NCBI GenBank assembly: GCA_023432005.1 | Contig: JAEYVF010000154.1 | Span: 1-17,293 of the forward strand | Origin: Actinomycetes bacterium | GTDB lineage: Bacteria > Actinomycetota > Actinomycetes > Actinomycetales > Microbacteriaceae | Direction: 5' to 3' | Length of the DNA stretch: 17,293 bases | Shown: in pieces, positions 1 to 8,226 of the stretch | How positions within the stretch are numbered: the first letter of the stretch is position 1 | How the letters are laid out: each line of letters opens with the position of its first letter | The notes under the pieces: model-generated | Databases searched by the model: none | Seen by the model: the letters and a program-made list of their open reading frames with translations, nothing else | Told to the model about the DNA's origin: nothing | Position numbers and translations under genes: made by a program

Positions 1-944
1 TCCTGCTGACCGGATGCGCGGCATCCGCTGCAGCCCCGGATGCCACCCCCACCCCCACCGAGACCGTCGGCTTCCCGCTCACGATCGAGAACTGCGGCGT
101 CGAGGTGACGATCGACGCGGCCCCCGAGCGGGTCGTCACCATCAAGTCCACCTCGACCGAGATGATGCTCGCACTCGGTGTCGGCGACCGCATCGTCGGC
201 ACCGCGTTCCAGGACGGCCCCGTGCCCGAGCAGTGGGCGGAGGCCGCGAGCGCCATCCCCGTGCTCGCCCCGAAGCTCCCCAACGAGGAGACGGTGCTCG
301 CGGCGACCCCCGACCTCGTCTACGCCGGCTGGGAGTCGGCCTTCGCAGCGGATGCCGCGGGCGAGCGCGAGGAGCTCGCGAGCCTCGGCGTCGCGAGCTA
401 CGTGCAGCCCGCCGCGTGCCAGAGCGCCGACCAGCCCGCGCAGCTCGACTTCGACGAGGTCTTCCGGGAGATCCTCGAGGCGGGCGACATCTTCGGCGTG
501 CCCGAGCGGGCCGCCGAGCTCGTCGCCGAGCAGCGCGAGGAGCTCGCCGGGATCGAGGCCGCCGAGGGCTCACCGACCGCCCTGTGGTGGTCGTCCGGCA
601 CCGACACCCCCTACGTCGGGGCGGGCAAGGGCGCGCCGCAGCTGCTGCTCGAGACGGCGGGCCTCGCGAACATCGCGGGAGACGTCGACTCCACGTGGGC
701 CCCGCTCGGGTGGGAGGCGATCATCGCCGCCGACCCCGACGTCATCGTGCTCATCGACTCCGACTGGAACAGCGCCGAGAAGAAGAAGACGTACCTCGCG
801 TCGAACCCGGCGACGGCCGCCATGACCGCGGTGCAGCAGCAGCGTTACATCGTGATCCCGTTCGCGGCGAGCGAGGCGGGCGTCCGCAGCGTCGAGGCGG
901 CGAGGTCGATCGCCGCCCAGTACGCGGAGCTCGACGCGAGGTGA
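1..944 (+). CDS. Substrate-binding lipoprotein of an ABC importer, probable F420-0 binding protein (5' end cut off)
   Basis: The reading frame is open from position 3, and the true start lies left of the window. The first visible residues are a lipobox, Leu-Leu-Thr-Gly-Cys at 3-17, so the protein is lipid-anchored outside the membrane. About 309 residues follow the lipid-bearing Cys. After a Pro/Thr linker comes a two-lobed BtuF/FecB-type fold: the opening APERVVTIKSTSTEMMLALG and the later DSTWAPLGWEAIIAADPDVI are typical. Family members bind cobalamin, siderophores or haem. The overall pattern, and the presence of cofE and fgd nearby, match the actinobacterial cassette proposed in TIGRFAMs to import coenzyme F420-0. 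The stop codon overlaps the permease start in GTGA, so the two are translationally coupled. A GTG at 105 could be mistaken for a start, but the lipobox upstream rules it out. The importer class is firm; the F420-0 ligand is inference. Confidence 0.85.
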   Translation, partial: LLTGCAASAAAPDATPTPTETVGFPLTIENCGVEVTIDAAPERVVTIKSTSTEMMLALGVGDRIVGTAFQDGPVPEQWAEAASAIPVLAPKLPNEETVLAATPDLVYAGWESAFAADAAGEREELASLGVASYVQPAACQSADQPAQLDFDEVFREILEAGDIFGVPERAAELVAEQREELAGIEAAEGSPTALWWSSGTDTPYVGAGKGAPQLLLETAGLANIAGDVDSTWAPLGWEAIIAADPDVIVLIDSDWNSAEKKKTYLASNPATAAMTAVQQQRYIVIPFAASEAGVRSVEAARSIAAQYAELDAR

Positions 945-1945
945 CGCGCATCGTCGTCGCCGCGATCGCGCTCGGAGCGGCACTCGTCGCATCCGTCACG
1001 GTCGCGGTGACGATCGGCTCGGCCGAGCTCTCGGTCGCTGATGTGTGGGGATCCGTCGTCTCGCACGTGCTCGGCCTGCCCTCGCCGCTGGACCCGCTGC
1101 ACGACGGCATCGTGTGGCAGCTGCGGCTGCCCCGCATCCTGACCGCCGCCGCGGTCGGCGCGGGGCTCGCGCTCGTCGGCTGCGTCATGCAGGCGGTGAC
1201 CCGCAACCAGCTCGCCGACCCCTACCTGCTCGGCTTGTCCTCGGGCGCCTCCCTCGGCGCCGTCGCGGTGCTGCTGCTCGGCGTCGGCCTGCTGCTGCCC
1301 GTCGCCGCGTTCGCGGGCGCCATGCTCGCCCTCGTCGCGACGCTCGGGCTCGCATCCGCGTTCGGCCCGCTCACGCCGACCCGCACAGTGCTCGCGGGCG
1401 TCGCGGTGTCGAGCTTCGCCGCGGCGTTCACGAGCTTCGTGATCTTCTGGACCGCGACGGGCGACTCCTACCGGGAGATCCTCGGATGGCTGCTCGGCTC
1501 GCTCGCGGGCGCCCGCTGGCCCGAGGCGGCGATCGCGGGCGTGGCCGTCCTCGTCGTCGGCGTGCCGCTCGCGCTCACCGGGCGCGTGCTCGACGCCTTC
1601 GCGTTCGGCGACCGCTCCGCGGCCTCGCTGGGCGTGCCCGTGAACGGGGTGCGGTGGATCCTGCTCGCCGCGAGCGCCTTGCTCACGGGTGCGCTCGTGG
1701 CCGTCTCGGGCGCGATCGGCTTCGTGGGCCTCGTGCTGCCGCACGCCGTGCGGCTCGTCATCGGCCCCGGCAACCGCGCGCTCCTGCCGCTCTCCGGCCT
1801 CGCGGGAGCGGTGTTCCTCGTGTGGGCCGACACCCTCGCGCGCGCGGCCTTCGACCCACGCGAGCTGCCCGTGGGCATCATCACGGCGCTCATCGGCGCG
1901 CCGGTCTTCGCGCTCCTGCTGCTGCGCCGTCGGAGCCTCGCATGA
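941..1945 (+). CDS. FecCD/BtuC-type ABC transporter permease, probable F420-0 importer
   Basis: This 334-residue polytopic membrane protein forms the channel of the importer. It starts at GTG 941, four bases before the end of the binding-protein gene, and its own stop overlaps the ATPase start (ATGA). Family marks are the RLPRIL motif with the helix after it (about residues 64-75), the QAVTRNQLADPYLLGLSSGA stretch, the GFVGLVLPHAVRL segment that contacts the ATPase, and the C-terminal ELPVGIITALIGAPVF motif. About ten hydrophobic helices can be seen, as expected for this class, and the length is normal. The open frame extends far upstream of 941, but that part is low-complexity Arg-rich shadow of the binding-protein gene. 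Only a search against the F420-0 transporter model can separate it from B12 or siderophore permeases. Confidence 0.9.
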   Translation: MTRIVVAAIALGAALVASVTVAVTIGSAELSVADVWGSVVSHVLGLPSPLDPLHDGIVWQLRLPRILTAAAVGAGLALVGCVMQAVTRNQLADPYLLGLSSGASLGAVAVLLLGVGLLLPVAAFAGAMLALVATLGLASAFGPLTPTRTVLAGVAVSSFAAAFTSFVIFWTATGDSYREILGWLLGSLAGARWPEAAIAGVAVLVVGVPLALTGRVLDAFAFGDRSAASLGVPVNGVRWILLAASALLTGALVAVSGAIGFVGLVLPHAVRLVIGPGNRALLPLSGLAGAVFLVWADTLARAAFDPRELPVGIITALIGAPVFALLLLRRRSLA

Positions 1946-2712
1946 CCGCGGTCGAGGTTCGCGAGCTCACGGTGCGAGTCGGCGGGCGCGCACTCGTCGA
2001 CGACGTCGCGTTCGATGCCCCGACGGGCGCGTTCACAGCGATCGTGGGCCCGAACGGGGCCGGCAAGTCGACCATGCTGCGTGCCCTCGCCGGCATCGAG
2101 CGCGCCGAGTCGGGCGCGGTGCTCGTCGAGGGCGACGACCTGCTGGCCCTCCCCCGGCGGCAGCGCGCGCGCCGGGTCGCACTCGTGGAGCAGGACGCCG
2201 CGACCGAGCTTCCCCTCACCGGGCGCGACGTCGTGCGCCTCGGCCGCACGCCGCATGAGTCGCTCGTCGGCGGCGGCGACGCGGATGCGGCATCCGCCGT
2301 CGACGACGCTCTGCGCCGCGCGGGCGCCGAGCCGTTCGCCGCACGCGATGTCACGACTCTCTCGGGCGGCGAACGCCAGCGCGTGCTGCTCGCCCGCGCT
2401 CTCGCCCAGCAACCCCGTCTGCTGCTGCTCGACGAACCCACCAACCATCTCGACCTCGCGGCGCAGCTCGACATGGTGCGCCTCGTGCGCGAGCTCACGG
2501 TCGAGGGCGTCACCGTGATCGCGGCCGTGCACGACCTGAGCCTCGCCGCCGCCCACGCGGATGCCGTGGTCGTGCTCGCGGACGGGCGGGTGGCAGCGCA
2601 CGGGGCCACCGAGCCGACGCTCACGCCCGGTCTCATCCACGACGTCTTCGGCGTGCGCGCGGAGTGGACGCGCAATCCGCTCACGGGCGGGCCGCTGCTC
2701 GCGATCGGGTGA
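1942..2712 (+). CDS. ABC transporter ATPase, probable F420-0 importer
   Basis: This 256-residue nucleotide-binding subunit powers the importer encoded just upstream. It has Walker A GPNGAGKST at residues 36-44, Q-loop Gln84, signature LSGGERQ at 140-146, Walker B LLLLDE at 160-165 and the switch His197 in AAVHD. The C-terminal HDVFGVRAEW stretch is typical of the FecE/BtuD/HmuV group. It starts at ATG 1942 inside the stop of the permease gene, so the three importer genes form one operon. It is the last plus-strand gene here; a hairpin follows and the next gene converges on it. The ATPase assignment is certain, while substrate can only be read from its partners. Confidence 0.95.
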   Translation: MTAVEVRELTVRVGGRALVDDVAFDAPTGAFTAIVGPNGAGKSTMLRALAGIERAESGAVLVEGDDLLALPRRQRARRVALVEQDAATELPLTGRDVVRLGRTPHESLVGGGDADAASAVDDALRRAGAEPFAARDVTTLSGGERQRVLLARALAQQPRLLLLDEPTNHLDLAAQLDMVRLVRELTVEGVTVIAAVHDLSLAAAHADAVVVLADGRVAAHGATEPTLTPGLIHDVFGVRAEWTRNPLTGGPLLAIG

Positions 2713-2742
2713 GGCGCGCGGGGATCTACTCCCCCGGGCGCC
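2713..2742. terminator. Hairpin between convergent genes, likely bidirectional terminator
   Basis: Bases 2713-2723 pair with 2732-2742 in an 11-bp stem with one G-G mismatch and an 8-base loop. It begins right after the ATPase stop (2712) and overlaps the 3' end of the minus-strand transglutaminase gene (stop at 2726-2728). No T-run follows on either side, which is common in high-GC actinobacteria. Its position between two converging operons supports a terminator role. Confidence 0.5.
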
Positions 2743-4954
2743 ACCGGTACAGCAGCGACGGGGGCAGCAGGAACGCCCGGATGCGCGCCCGCGGCCCCGC
2801 GGAGCGCAGGATGACGCGGCGCACGGCTCGCAGCTCATCGGGCGACGGCACCACCGCATCCGGTCGGCCGTAGGCGGACGTCTCGACACTGCCGCGGAAC
2901 GCCCCGATCGCCGCGCCGTCGATCGTGATCTGCCGCGACAGTCGCTCGGCGAAGACGCGCGGCGTCTCGGACTCGGGCGCCGACCAGCCGATGTCGCGCG
3001 CGGTGTCGCGCACCTCCTCCCACGCCGCCGTCGCGGGGTCGGGGCCCCGCCGCATCCGTCGGATGCGACCGAGTCGCACCACCGTGCGGAAGGCGGCGGG
3101 GATGAGCGCGAAGAGCACCACGGCCGCGAGGATGCCGAGCGCGGCGAAGACCCAGCCCGTCTGCTGCGCCGCGAGCTGGTCGGCCGTCTGCGGGGTCTCG
3201 TCGCGGTCGCCGCGCGCGTTGGGCGTCGCGGACGAGGTCGGCAGCGGCGCCGCGGAGCTCTCGTCCTCGGGCGTGCGCGGGTCGTCGATGAGGTCGGAGC
3301 CGTACTGCGGGATCGAGCCGCGGCCGGGCGTCGGCTCGAAGCGCAGCCAGCCGATGCCGTCGAAGTACAGCTCGGGCCACGCGTGCAGGTCGTTCGACGA
3401 CACGTCGAACGTGGGTGAGCGCTGGATGTCGCGGTCGCCCGGCTGGAAGCCGACCGCGATGCGGGACGGGATGCCGAGCGAACGCGCCATGACCGCCATC
3501 GCCGAGGCGTAGTGCACGCAGTAGCCCGACTTCACGTCGAGGAAGACGGCGAGCGCGTCGAGCCCCGTGCCGTCGAAGCCCTGCGCGACGGGGGTGTCCT
3601 CCGAGTAGGTGAACGGCGAGCGACGCAGGTAGTCCTGCAGCGCGATCGCCTTCTCGTACGGGGTCGCGGAGGCGGCCGTCACCTCCGCGGCCGTGGCGGT
3701 GATGATCTCGGGGACCTCGTCGGGCAGCGCCATCGTGGCGGGCGGCGCCTCCCCTCGGCCCGGCCGGCTCGCGCGCAGCTGCTCCGCGGTGGGGTGGAGC
3801 TCGGCGAACGTCGCGGTGTACTGCTGACCGGCGGCGTTCGAGCCGACGCTTCGCACGGTGAGGGTCTGGGGCTCCCAGAACCAGTTGCCGTCGGCGCCCT
3901 CGACGCTGCGCGTCGGGTAGGGGAGCGGGAGCCAGTGGGTGGCGAGGTCGCGGACCGTGACGTCGACCGTCGCCTCGGTGGCGTTCACGTCGCGGCCGTA
4001 GCCCGGCGGGTCGGGGAAGGTCTCGAGCCCGCTCGCCCTCTCGGTGCCGATCGTCGGGCCCCACGTGAACCCCGTGAAGTTGTCGAGCGTCGTGAGCCGC
4101 AGGTAGACAGGAGCCGAGGCGCTCGTCGTGTAGCTCAGGGCGACCGTGGGCGTGCCGCGCCGCAGGTCGTCGCCGAGCGACACCAGCGGGTTCACGCCCG
4201 CTCGGAGGCCGCCCGTGCGCACGGGCACGTCGTCGCGCACCGCGGGCAGCGCGTAGGGCAGCAGGAGCGAGCCGACGGCCACCGCGGCACCTGCCACGAG
4301 GATGACGCGGCGGCTGTCGGGGCGGGCGCCGATCCGCAGGATCGCGAGGTAGAGCACCGCGGTCACGAGGTACCAGAACGCGTCGGTGAGCTCCGGGCGG
4401 ATGACGGTCGGCACGAGCAGGAGCGGCGCGAGCGGCGCGGCGACGAGGGCGGGCGCGCGGATGGCGAGCACGACATCCGTGACCCACGCGCAGAACACCA
4501 TGAGCACGGCGATGAGCATGACGATGCCGAGGTCGGGGGTCGCCGGCACGCGCTGCTCGACGATCGACGCGATGCCCGACTGCGCGATCTCGCGGAAGCG
4601 CTCGACCGAGTCGAGGGTGGGGATGAACCCGAGGATCGCGGTGTCAGCGGCGTAGCCGAGGGTGAGCAGACCGACCGCGACGGCGAACGAGGCGATGGGC
4701 GCCCAGAACGGCGAGCGCAGGAGGCTGCGGGCGGCGGCTGCGGCGAGCAGCACGGCGGCCGCGTAGCCCGCGCCCACGAGCCACCAGCTGATGCCCTGCA
4801 ACGTGACGTGCAGGCCCGCGAGGGCGGATGCGAGGGCACCCCACGCGAGCAGGGTGCGCAGCCAGCGACCGTCGACCGGCCGCCGGGGACGCGCGGACGC
4901 CCGCCCGGGCGTCGGGGTGGCCGCGGTGGCTCGGCGGATGTCAGTGAGCGCCAC
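2726..4954 (-). CDS. TgpA-type membrane protein with transglutaminase-like domain and DUF4129 tail
   Basis: This 742-residue protein is the last gene of the moxR-DUF58-transglutaminase operon. The N-terminal third has about seven membrane helices (roughly residues 31-235, DUF3488/TgpA_N-like). An extracytoplasmic part follows, with a transglutaminase core at about 430-545. Cys479 in SGYCVHYASAM and His524 in LHAWPEL are the catalytic pair. The usual Asp of the triad (DPT) reads Glu540 in FEPTP. After a Ser/Thr/Pro-rich linker there is one more helix (601-622) and a cytoplasmic DUF4129 tail. Family members are thought to act on cell-wall or surface proteins; the substrate is unknown. The start is GTG 4954, inside the last 14 bases of the DUF58 gene. 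It is the only start codon that keeps the charged N-terminus before the first helix, and the frame upstream is a shadow. Confidence 0.9.
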   Translation of the reverse strand: MALTDIRRATAATPTPGRASARPRRPVDGRWLRTLLAWGALASALAGLHVTLQGISWWLVGAGYAAAVLLAAAAARSLLRSPFWAPIASFAVAVGLLTLGYAADTAILGFIPTLDSVERFREIAQSGIASIVEQRVPATPDLGIVMLIAVLMVFCAWVTDVVLAIRAPALVAAPLAPLLLVPTVIRPELTDAFWYLVTAVLYLAILRIGARPDSRRVILVAGAAVAVGSLLLPYALPAVRDDVPVRTGGLRAGVNPLVSLGDDLRRGTPTVALSYTTSASAPVYLRLTTLDNFTGFTWGPTIGTERASGLETFPDPPGYGRDVNATEATVDVTVRDLATHWLPLPYPTRSVEGADGNWFWEPQTLTVRSVGSNAAGQQYTATFAELHPTAEQLRASRPGRGEAPPATMALPDEVPEIITATAAEVTAASATPYEKAIALQDYLRRSPFTYSEDTPVAQGFDGTGLDALAVFLDVKSGYCVHYASAMAVMARSLGIPSRIAVGFQPGDRDIQRSPTFDVSSNDLHAWPELYFDGIGWLRFEPTPGRGSIPQYGSDLIDDPRTPEDESSAAPLPTSSATPNARGDRDETPQTADQLAAQQTGWVFAALGILAAVVLFALIPAAFRTVVRLGRIRRMRRGPDPATAAWEEVRDTARDIGWSAPESETPRVFAERLSRQITIDGAAIGAFRGSVETSAYGRPDAVVPSPDELRAVRRVILRSAGPRARIRAFLLPPSLLYRWRPGE

Positions 4955-6221
4955 GGATGTACCCCGCCTCGGTGGCCGACGAGCGCCAGCTGTCGGCGAT
5001 GTCGTCCCACGGCTCGACGTCGACGACGAGCCAGCCGCTGTCGACGAACCTCTCCCGCGCCTCGACCCGCATGCCCAGCGAGAACAGGGCTCCCGACTGC
5101 CCGGGACGGCGCTGCCGCAGCACCCAGTCGACGACCTCGTCGTCGGGCTCGGCGAGGATCGCGAACGTCGGCCCCGCCGTATCCGCCGCCGCGGTCGGCA
5201 GCGTCTGCTGCCTCTCGAGCAGGCGCACCGCGGCGAGGCTCGTGAGGAAGCCCTCGATGCGCTGCCCGCCCTCCCAGCGCTCCCCGATCGGGGAGACCTG
5301 CGGCGCGCCGGTCTCGACGACGTCGACCCGGAAGCCGCTCTCGTCGAGGTGGACGGCGAGGGAGGCCAGCATCCGCACCGACCACTCGAAGGCCTCGCTC
5401 GACGGGGTCGGCGGCCAGTTCTCGGTGTCGGGCACGGCATCCGGGTAGCCGCCGAGGCGCGTGTCGACCACGATGCGGGAGTCGGGGTGGCTGCGGTGCT
5501 CCTCCTGCCGCACCATGAGCTCGCCGTGGCGGGCGGAGGCGCGCCAGTGCACGCGGCGCAGCGCGTCGCCCGAGCGGTACTCGCGCGTCGTGAGGTCGTC
5601 GTCGTTGCCGACGGCCCGGCGCTGCACGAGCTGCGCGGCGCCATCGCCGTCGATGAGCACGGGCCCGCCCTCGGGCAGCGCGGTGACCGCGGGCACGACG
5701 GTGAGCCGGTCGACCTCGCCGCACGCGGCCGAGGCGCGCGCCATGCCGAACGGGTCGCCGAACTCGACCACGAGCGGCCCGATCGGGTAGAGCCCGCGCC
5801 GGTGCGGGTGCAGCTCGTAGCTCAGCACCACGGTGCGCGCGGAGGCGGGACGGATGCGGATGGGGCCGAGCTCGTTCGGCTCCTGCCCCTCGCGCCACGG
5901 GATCGCGTCGTTCCACAGCACGGTCGGCGTCGTCACCGAGCCGGCGTTGCGCACCCGCAGCGTCACGTCGGCCGTCGCTCCGGCCGACACCACGGGAGGG
6001 GAGAACAGCCGCACCACGTCGAACTTCGGACGGCGCAGGCGCGCGAGCAGCAGACCCCCGAGCCCGAGCAGGGCCGCGAACGACGCCGCCACGACGAGCT
6101 CGTAGTGGCCGAGCGAGATCCCGCCGACGAGGCACACCGCACCCACGACGAGCGTCGTCCATCCCCGCAGCGTCAGGCGCAGCCGAGAGCTGCGGCGGAG
6201 CATCGACTCGGGATCGGGCAT
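4941..6221 (-). CDS. DUF58 domain protein (MoxR partner)
   Basis: This 426-residue membrane protein has two hydrophobic helices near the N-terminus (about 20-38 and 42-60), then a beta-rich part and the DUF58 signature at about residues 213-240, around REYRSGDALRRVHW. DUF58 proteins have a von Willebrand-like fold and are regular partners of MoxR AAA+ ATPases, probably as targets or scaffolds of their chaperone activity. The gene lies 19 bp after moxR and overlaps the transglutaminase gene by 14 bp, the usual order for this trio. The ATG at 6221 is preceded by a GAGG-like ribosome site. Length and domain order are normal. Its exact biochemical role is not known for the family. Confidence 0.9.
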   Translation of the reverse strand: MPDPESMLRRSSRLRLTLRGWTTLVVGAVCLVGGISLGHYELVVAASFAALLGLGGLLLARLRRPKFDVVRLFSPPVVSAGATADVTLRVRNAGSVTTPTVLWNDAIPWREGQEPNELGPIRIRPASARTVVLSYELHPHRRGLYPIGPLVVEFGDPFGMARASAACGEVDRLTVVPAVTALPEGGPVLIDGDGAAQLVQRRAVGNDDDLTTREYRSGDALRRVHWRASARHGELMVRQEEHRSHPDSRIVVDTRLGGYPDAVPDTENWPPTPSSEAFEWSVRMLASLAVHLDESGFRVDVVETGAPQVSPIGERWEGGQRIEGFLTSLAAVRLLERQQTLPTAAADTAGPTFAILAEPDDEVVDWVLRQRRPGQSGALFSLGMRVEARERFVDSGWLVVDVEPWDDIADSWRSSATEAGYIRGAH

Positions 6222-6240
6222 GGCCGCCTCGTGGTCGGGT

Positions 6241-7266
6241 TCAGGCGGGGCCGGCGGCGCCGAGCGGCACCGGGGTGGACTTCACGATACGGGCCGCGAT
6301 GTCCGCGAGCGCCTCGCGTCCGTAGCCGCCCGACGACTTCGCGGGCATGAGGCGGTGTGCGAGCACCGACACGGCGAGCGCGTCGATGTCGTCGGGGAGC
6401 ACGAAGTCGCGTCCGTCGAGCGCCGCGCGGGCCTTCGCCGCCCGCACGAGCTGGAGGGTCGCGCGCGGGCTCGCGCCGAGACGCAGCTCGCGATCCACCC
6501 GCGTCGCCGCCGCGATCGCCACGACGTAGTGCTCGATCGCGGGGCTCACGTACACCTCGCGCACGGTGAGGATCATCTGCCGGAGGCGATCGATGGTGAC
6601 GACGGGGCGGAGGTCGTCGAGGGGGCTGCCCTGCTCGCGCTGGCGCAGCATGGCGGCCTCGTTGGCCGCATCCGGGTAGCCCATCGAGATGCGCGCCATG
6701 AAGCGGTCGCGCTGGGCCTCGGGGAGCGCGTAGGTGCCCTCCATCTCGACCGGGTTCTGGGTGGCGATGACGGTGAACGGCTCGGGCAGGCCGTAGCTGC
6801 CGCCGTCGACCGACACCTGGTGCTCCTCCATCGACTCGAGCAGCGCCGACTGGGTCTTGGGGCTCGCGCGGTTGATCTCGTCGCCGATGACGATGTTCGC
6901 GAACACGGGGCCGGGTTTGAACTCGAAGTCGCGGGTGGCCTGGTTGTAGACCGAGACGCCCGTGATGTCGGAGGGCAGCAGGTCGGGCGTGAACTGGATG
7001 CGGTTGACGGTGCAGTCGACGCTGCGGGCGAGCGCGCGCGCGAGCATCGTCTTGCCGACGCCCGGCACGTCCTCCACGAGCAGGTGGCCCTCGGCCAGCA
7101 GCACGGTCGTCGCGAGCTCGATGACGTCGCGCTTGCCGTCGATCACCGTCTCGACGGCGGCCATCACGGCTCGGGCGTCGAGCAGGAACTCGGGGGCGGA
7201 AAGTGGTCCCGTGGAGGGCTCGGCCTCGATGCCGACGTCCTCCCCGGATTCGGGGACGCGTTCCAT
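6241..7266 (-). CDS. MoxR-family AAA+ ATPase
   Basis: This 341-residue cytoplasmic ATPase has Walker A DVPGVGKT at residues 66-73, Walker B IVIGDE at 125-130 followed by INRASPKTQSALLE, sensor-1 ATQNP at 168-172 and an Arg-finger region LPEAQRDRF at 181-189. The C-terminal lid domain is present. MoxR proteins remodel or activate protein complexes and in this gene order work with the DUF58 and transglutaminase-like proteins encoded immediately downstream. It is the first gene of that operon; a 148-bp gap with a small hairpin separates it from cofE upstream. The ATG at 7266 gives an acidic N-terminal extension of about 25 residues before the conserved part. No strong ribosome site is visible. 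Confidence 0.93.
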   Translation of the reverse strand: MERVPESGEDVGIEAEPSTGPLSAPEFLLDARAVMAAVETVIDGKRDVIELATTVLLAEGHLLVEDVPGVGKTMLARALARSVDCTVNRIQFTPDLLPSDITGVSVYNQATRDFEFKPGPVFANIVIGDEINRASPKTQSALLESMEEHQVSVDGGSYGLPEPFTVIATQNPVEMEGTYALPEAQRDRFMARISMGYPDAANEAAMLRQREQGSPLDDLRPVVTIDRLRQMILTVREVYVSPAIEHYVVAIAAATRVDRELRLGASPRATLQLVRAAKARAALDGRDFVLPDDIDALAVSVLAHRLMPAKSSGGYGREALADIAARIVKSTPVPLGAAGPA

Positions 7267-7309
7267 CGTCCGAGTCTCGCACGCTCCCGTTGATTCGTCA
7301 CCGGTGCGA

Positions 7310-7330
7310 TGTCCCGTCTTCCCCGGGACA
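7310..7330 (-). other. Small hairpin in the cofE-moxR gap
   Basis: TGTCCCG at 7310-7316 and CGGGACA at 7324-7330 form a perfect 7-bp stem with a 7-base loop, within the 148-bp gap 7267-7414. It lies 85 bp past the cofE stop and 44 bp before the moxR start, both on the minus strand. It could end the cofE transcript or sit in the moxR promoter region. No T-run or clear promoter box settles this, and nothing else recognisable is in the gap. Confidence 0.3.
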
Positions 7331-7414
7331 CCCTGTTGCGCCGAACGCTGTAGCGCTTGGCGTGCCGCGCCGGTGATGACAGGTGCGCGATGCGGAACGG
7401 TGGCGCGCGCGGCG

Positions 7415-8209
7415 TCAGGGAGTGTCGTCGCGCGCGGCGAGACCCGCGCGGTAGCCCTCCGCGTAGGCCTCCTGGCTGCCCTGGCGGAACATGTCGCGCT
7501 CGGAGGGACGGATGAGGGCGCGCGCGCCCGGTGCGTCGAGCCCGGTCACGAGGTGGCCGAGCCCGCGGATGACGGCGACGGGACGGTTGCCCGCCTTGCC
7601 CTTGACGAGCTCCGCCGCGGCCGCGAGCTCGTCGGCGATCGCGGGCGCGGTGACGGCGAGGGGGCGACCGTTCCCGTCGCGCGTGCCCGCGAGGTCCTCG
7701 AGCACGACGACGCCCGCCGCGCCGATCGCGGCATCCGTCTGCCCCTCCCGCCAGGGACGCCCGAGGGTGTCGGTGAGGATCACGCCGACGCGGATGCCGA
7801 GGCGATCGCGCAGCACCTCGGCGAGGTGGCGCGCCGAGCGGTCGGGATCTTCGGGCAGCAGCAGCACATGGCCGTCGGGCGCGTTGGAGGAGTCGACGCC
7901 CGCCGCGGCCATCACGAGGCCCTGGTGGTTCTCGACGATGCGCGTCGTGCCCGAGCCGTCGGCGTGCGGGCGCTCCGCGACGACGCGCACGGTCTCGGCG
8001 GTGATCGCGTCCTCGCGGTCGGCCGCCGCGACGATGCGGCCCTCGGCCTTGCTCACGATCTTGCTCGTGACCGCGAGGATGTCGCCGTCCTGCGCGATGC
8101 CCGCGAGCGCATCCCCGAGGATGCCGGCGAGGTCGTCGCCCGGCCGGAACTCGGGCAGCCCGAGCAGGGCGAACACGCTGAACGCGGGGCCGGTGGGCGC
8201 GGGGGTCAC
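7415..8209 (-). CDS. cofE: Coenzyme F420-0:L-glutamate ligase (stand-alone CofE)
   Basis: This 264-residue enzyme adds L-glutamate residues to the phospholactyl tail of F420-0, using GTP and divalent metal, to make F420-n. Conserved family segments are [10 protein letters not shown] at 49-58, [17 protein letters not shown] at 93-109, [11 protein letters not shown] at about 117-127, [12 protein letters not shown] at 146-157 leading into AIG, and RPSERDMFR at 234-242. Length matches stand-alone archaeal-type CofE. The C-terminal FMN-dependent reductase domain of mycobacterial FbiB is absent. The start is GTG 8209, 17 bp after the stop of the LLM oxidoreductase gene, with an AGGA-like ribosome site; the frame extends further upstream only as a shadow. 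Together with the candidate F420-0 importer it suggests that imported F420-0 is trapped by glutamylation. Confidence 0.93.
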   Translation of the reverse strand: MTPAPTGPAFSVFALLGLPEFRPGDDLAGILGDALAGIAQDGDILAVTSKIVSKAEGRIVAAADREDAITAETVRVVAERPHADGSGTTRIVENHQGLVMAAAGVDSSNAPDGHVLLLPEDPDRSARHLAEVLRDRLGIRVGVILTDTLGRPWREGQTDAAIGAAGVVVLEDLAGTRDGNGRPLAVTAPAIADELAAAAELVKGKAGNRPVAVIRGLGHLVTGLDAPGARALIRPSERDMFRQGSQEAYAEGYRAGLAARDDTP

Positions 8210-8226
8210 CCGTCCATCCTGCCCGC

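Noticed and set aside
105..944. GTG 105 as start of the substrate-binding protein
   Set aside because: The frame continues upstream through a lipobox LLTGC at 3-17, so the gene starts outside the window.
2835..4487. Long open frames antisense or out of frame to real genes, such as 2835-4487 and 3512-5245
   Set aside because: They are Arg/Ala/Gly-rich or otherwise low-complexity, lack domain signatures, and lie over genes with clear motifs. High GC content makes such shadow frames common.
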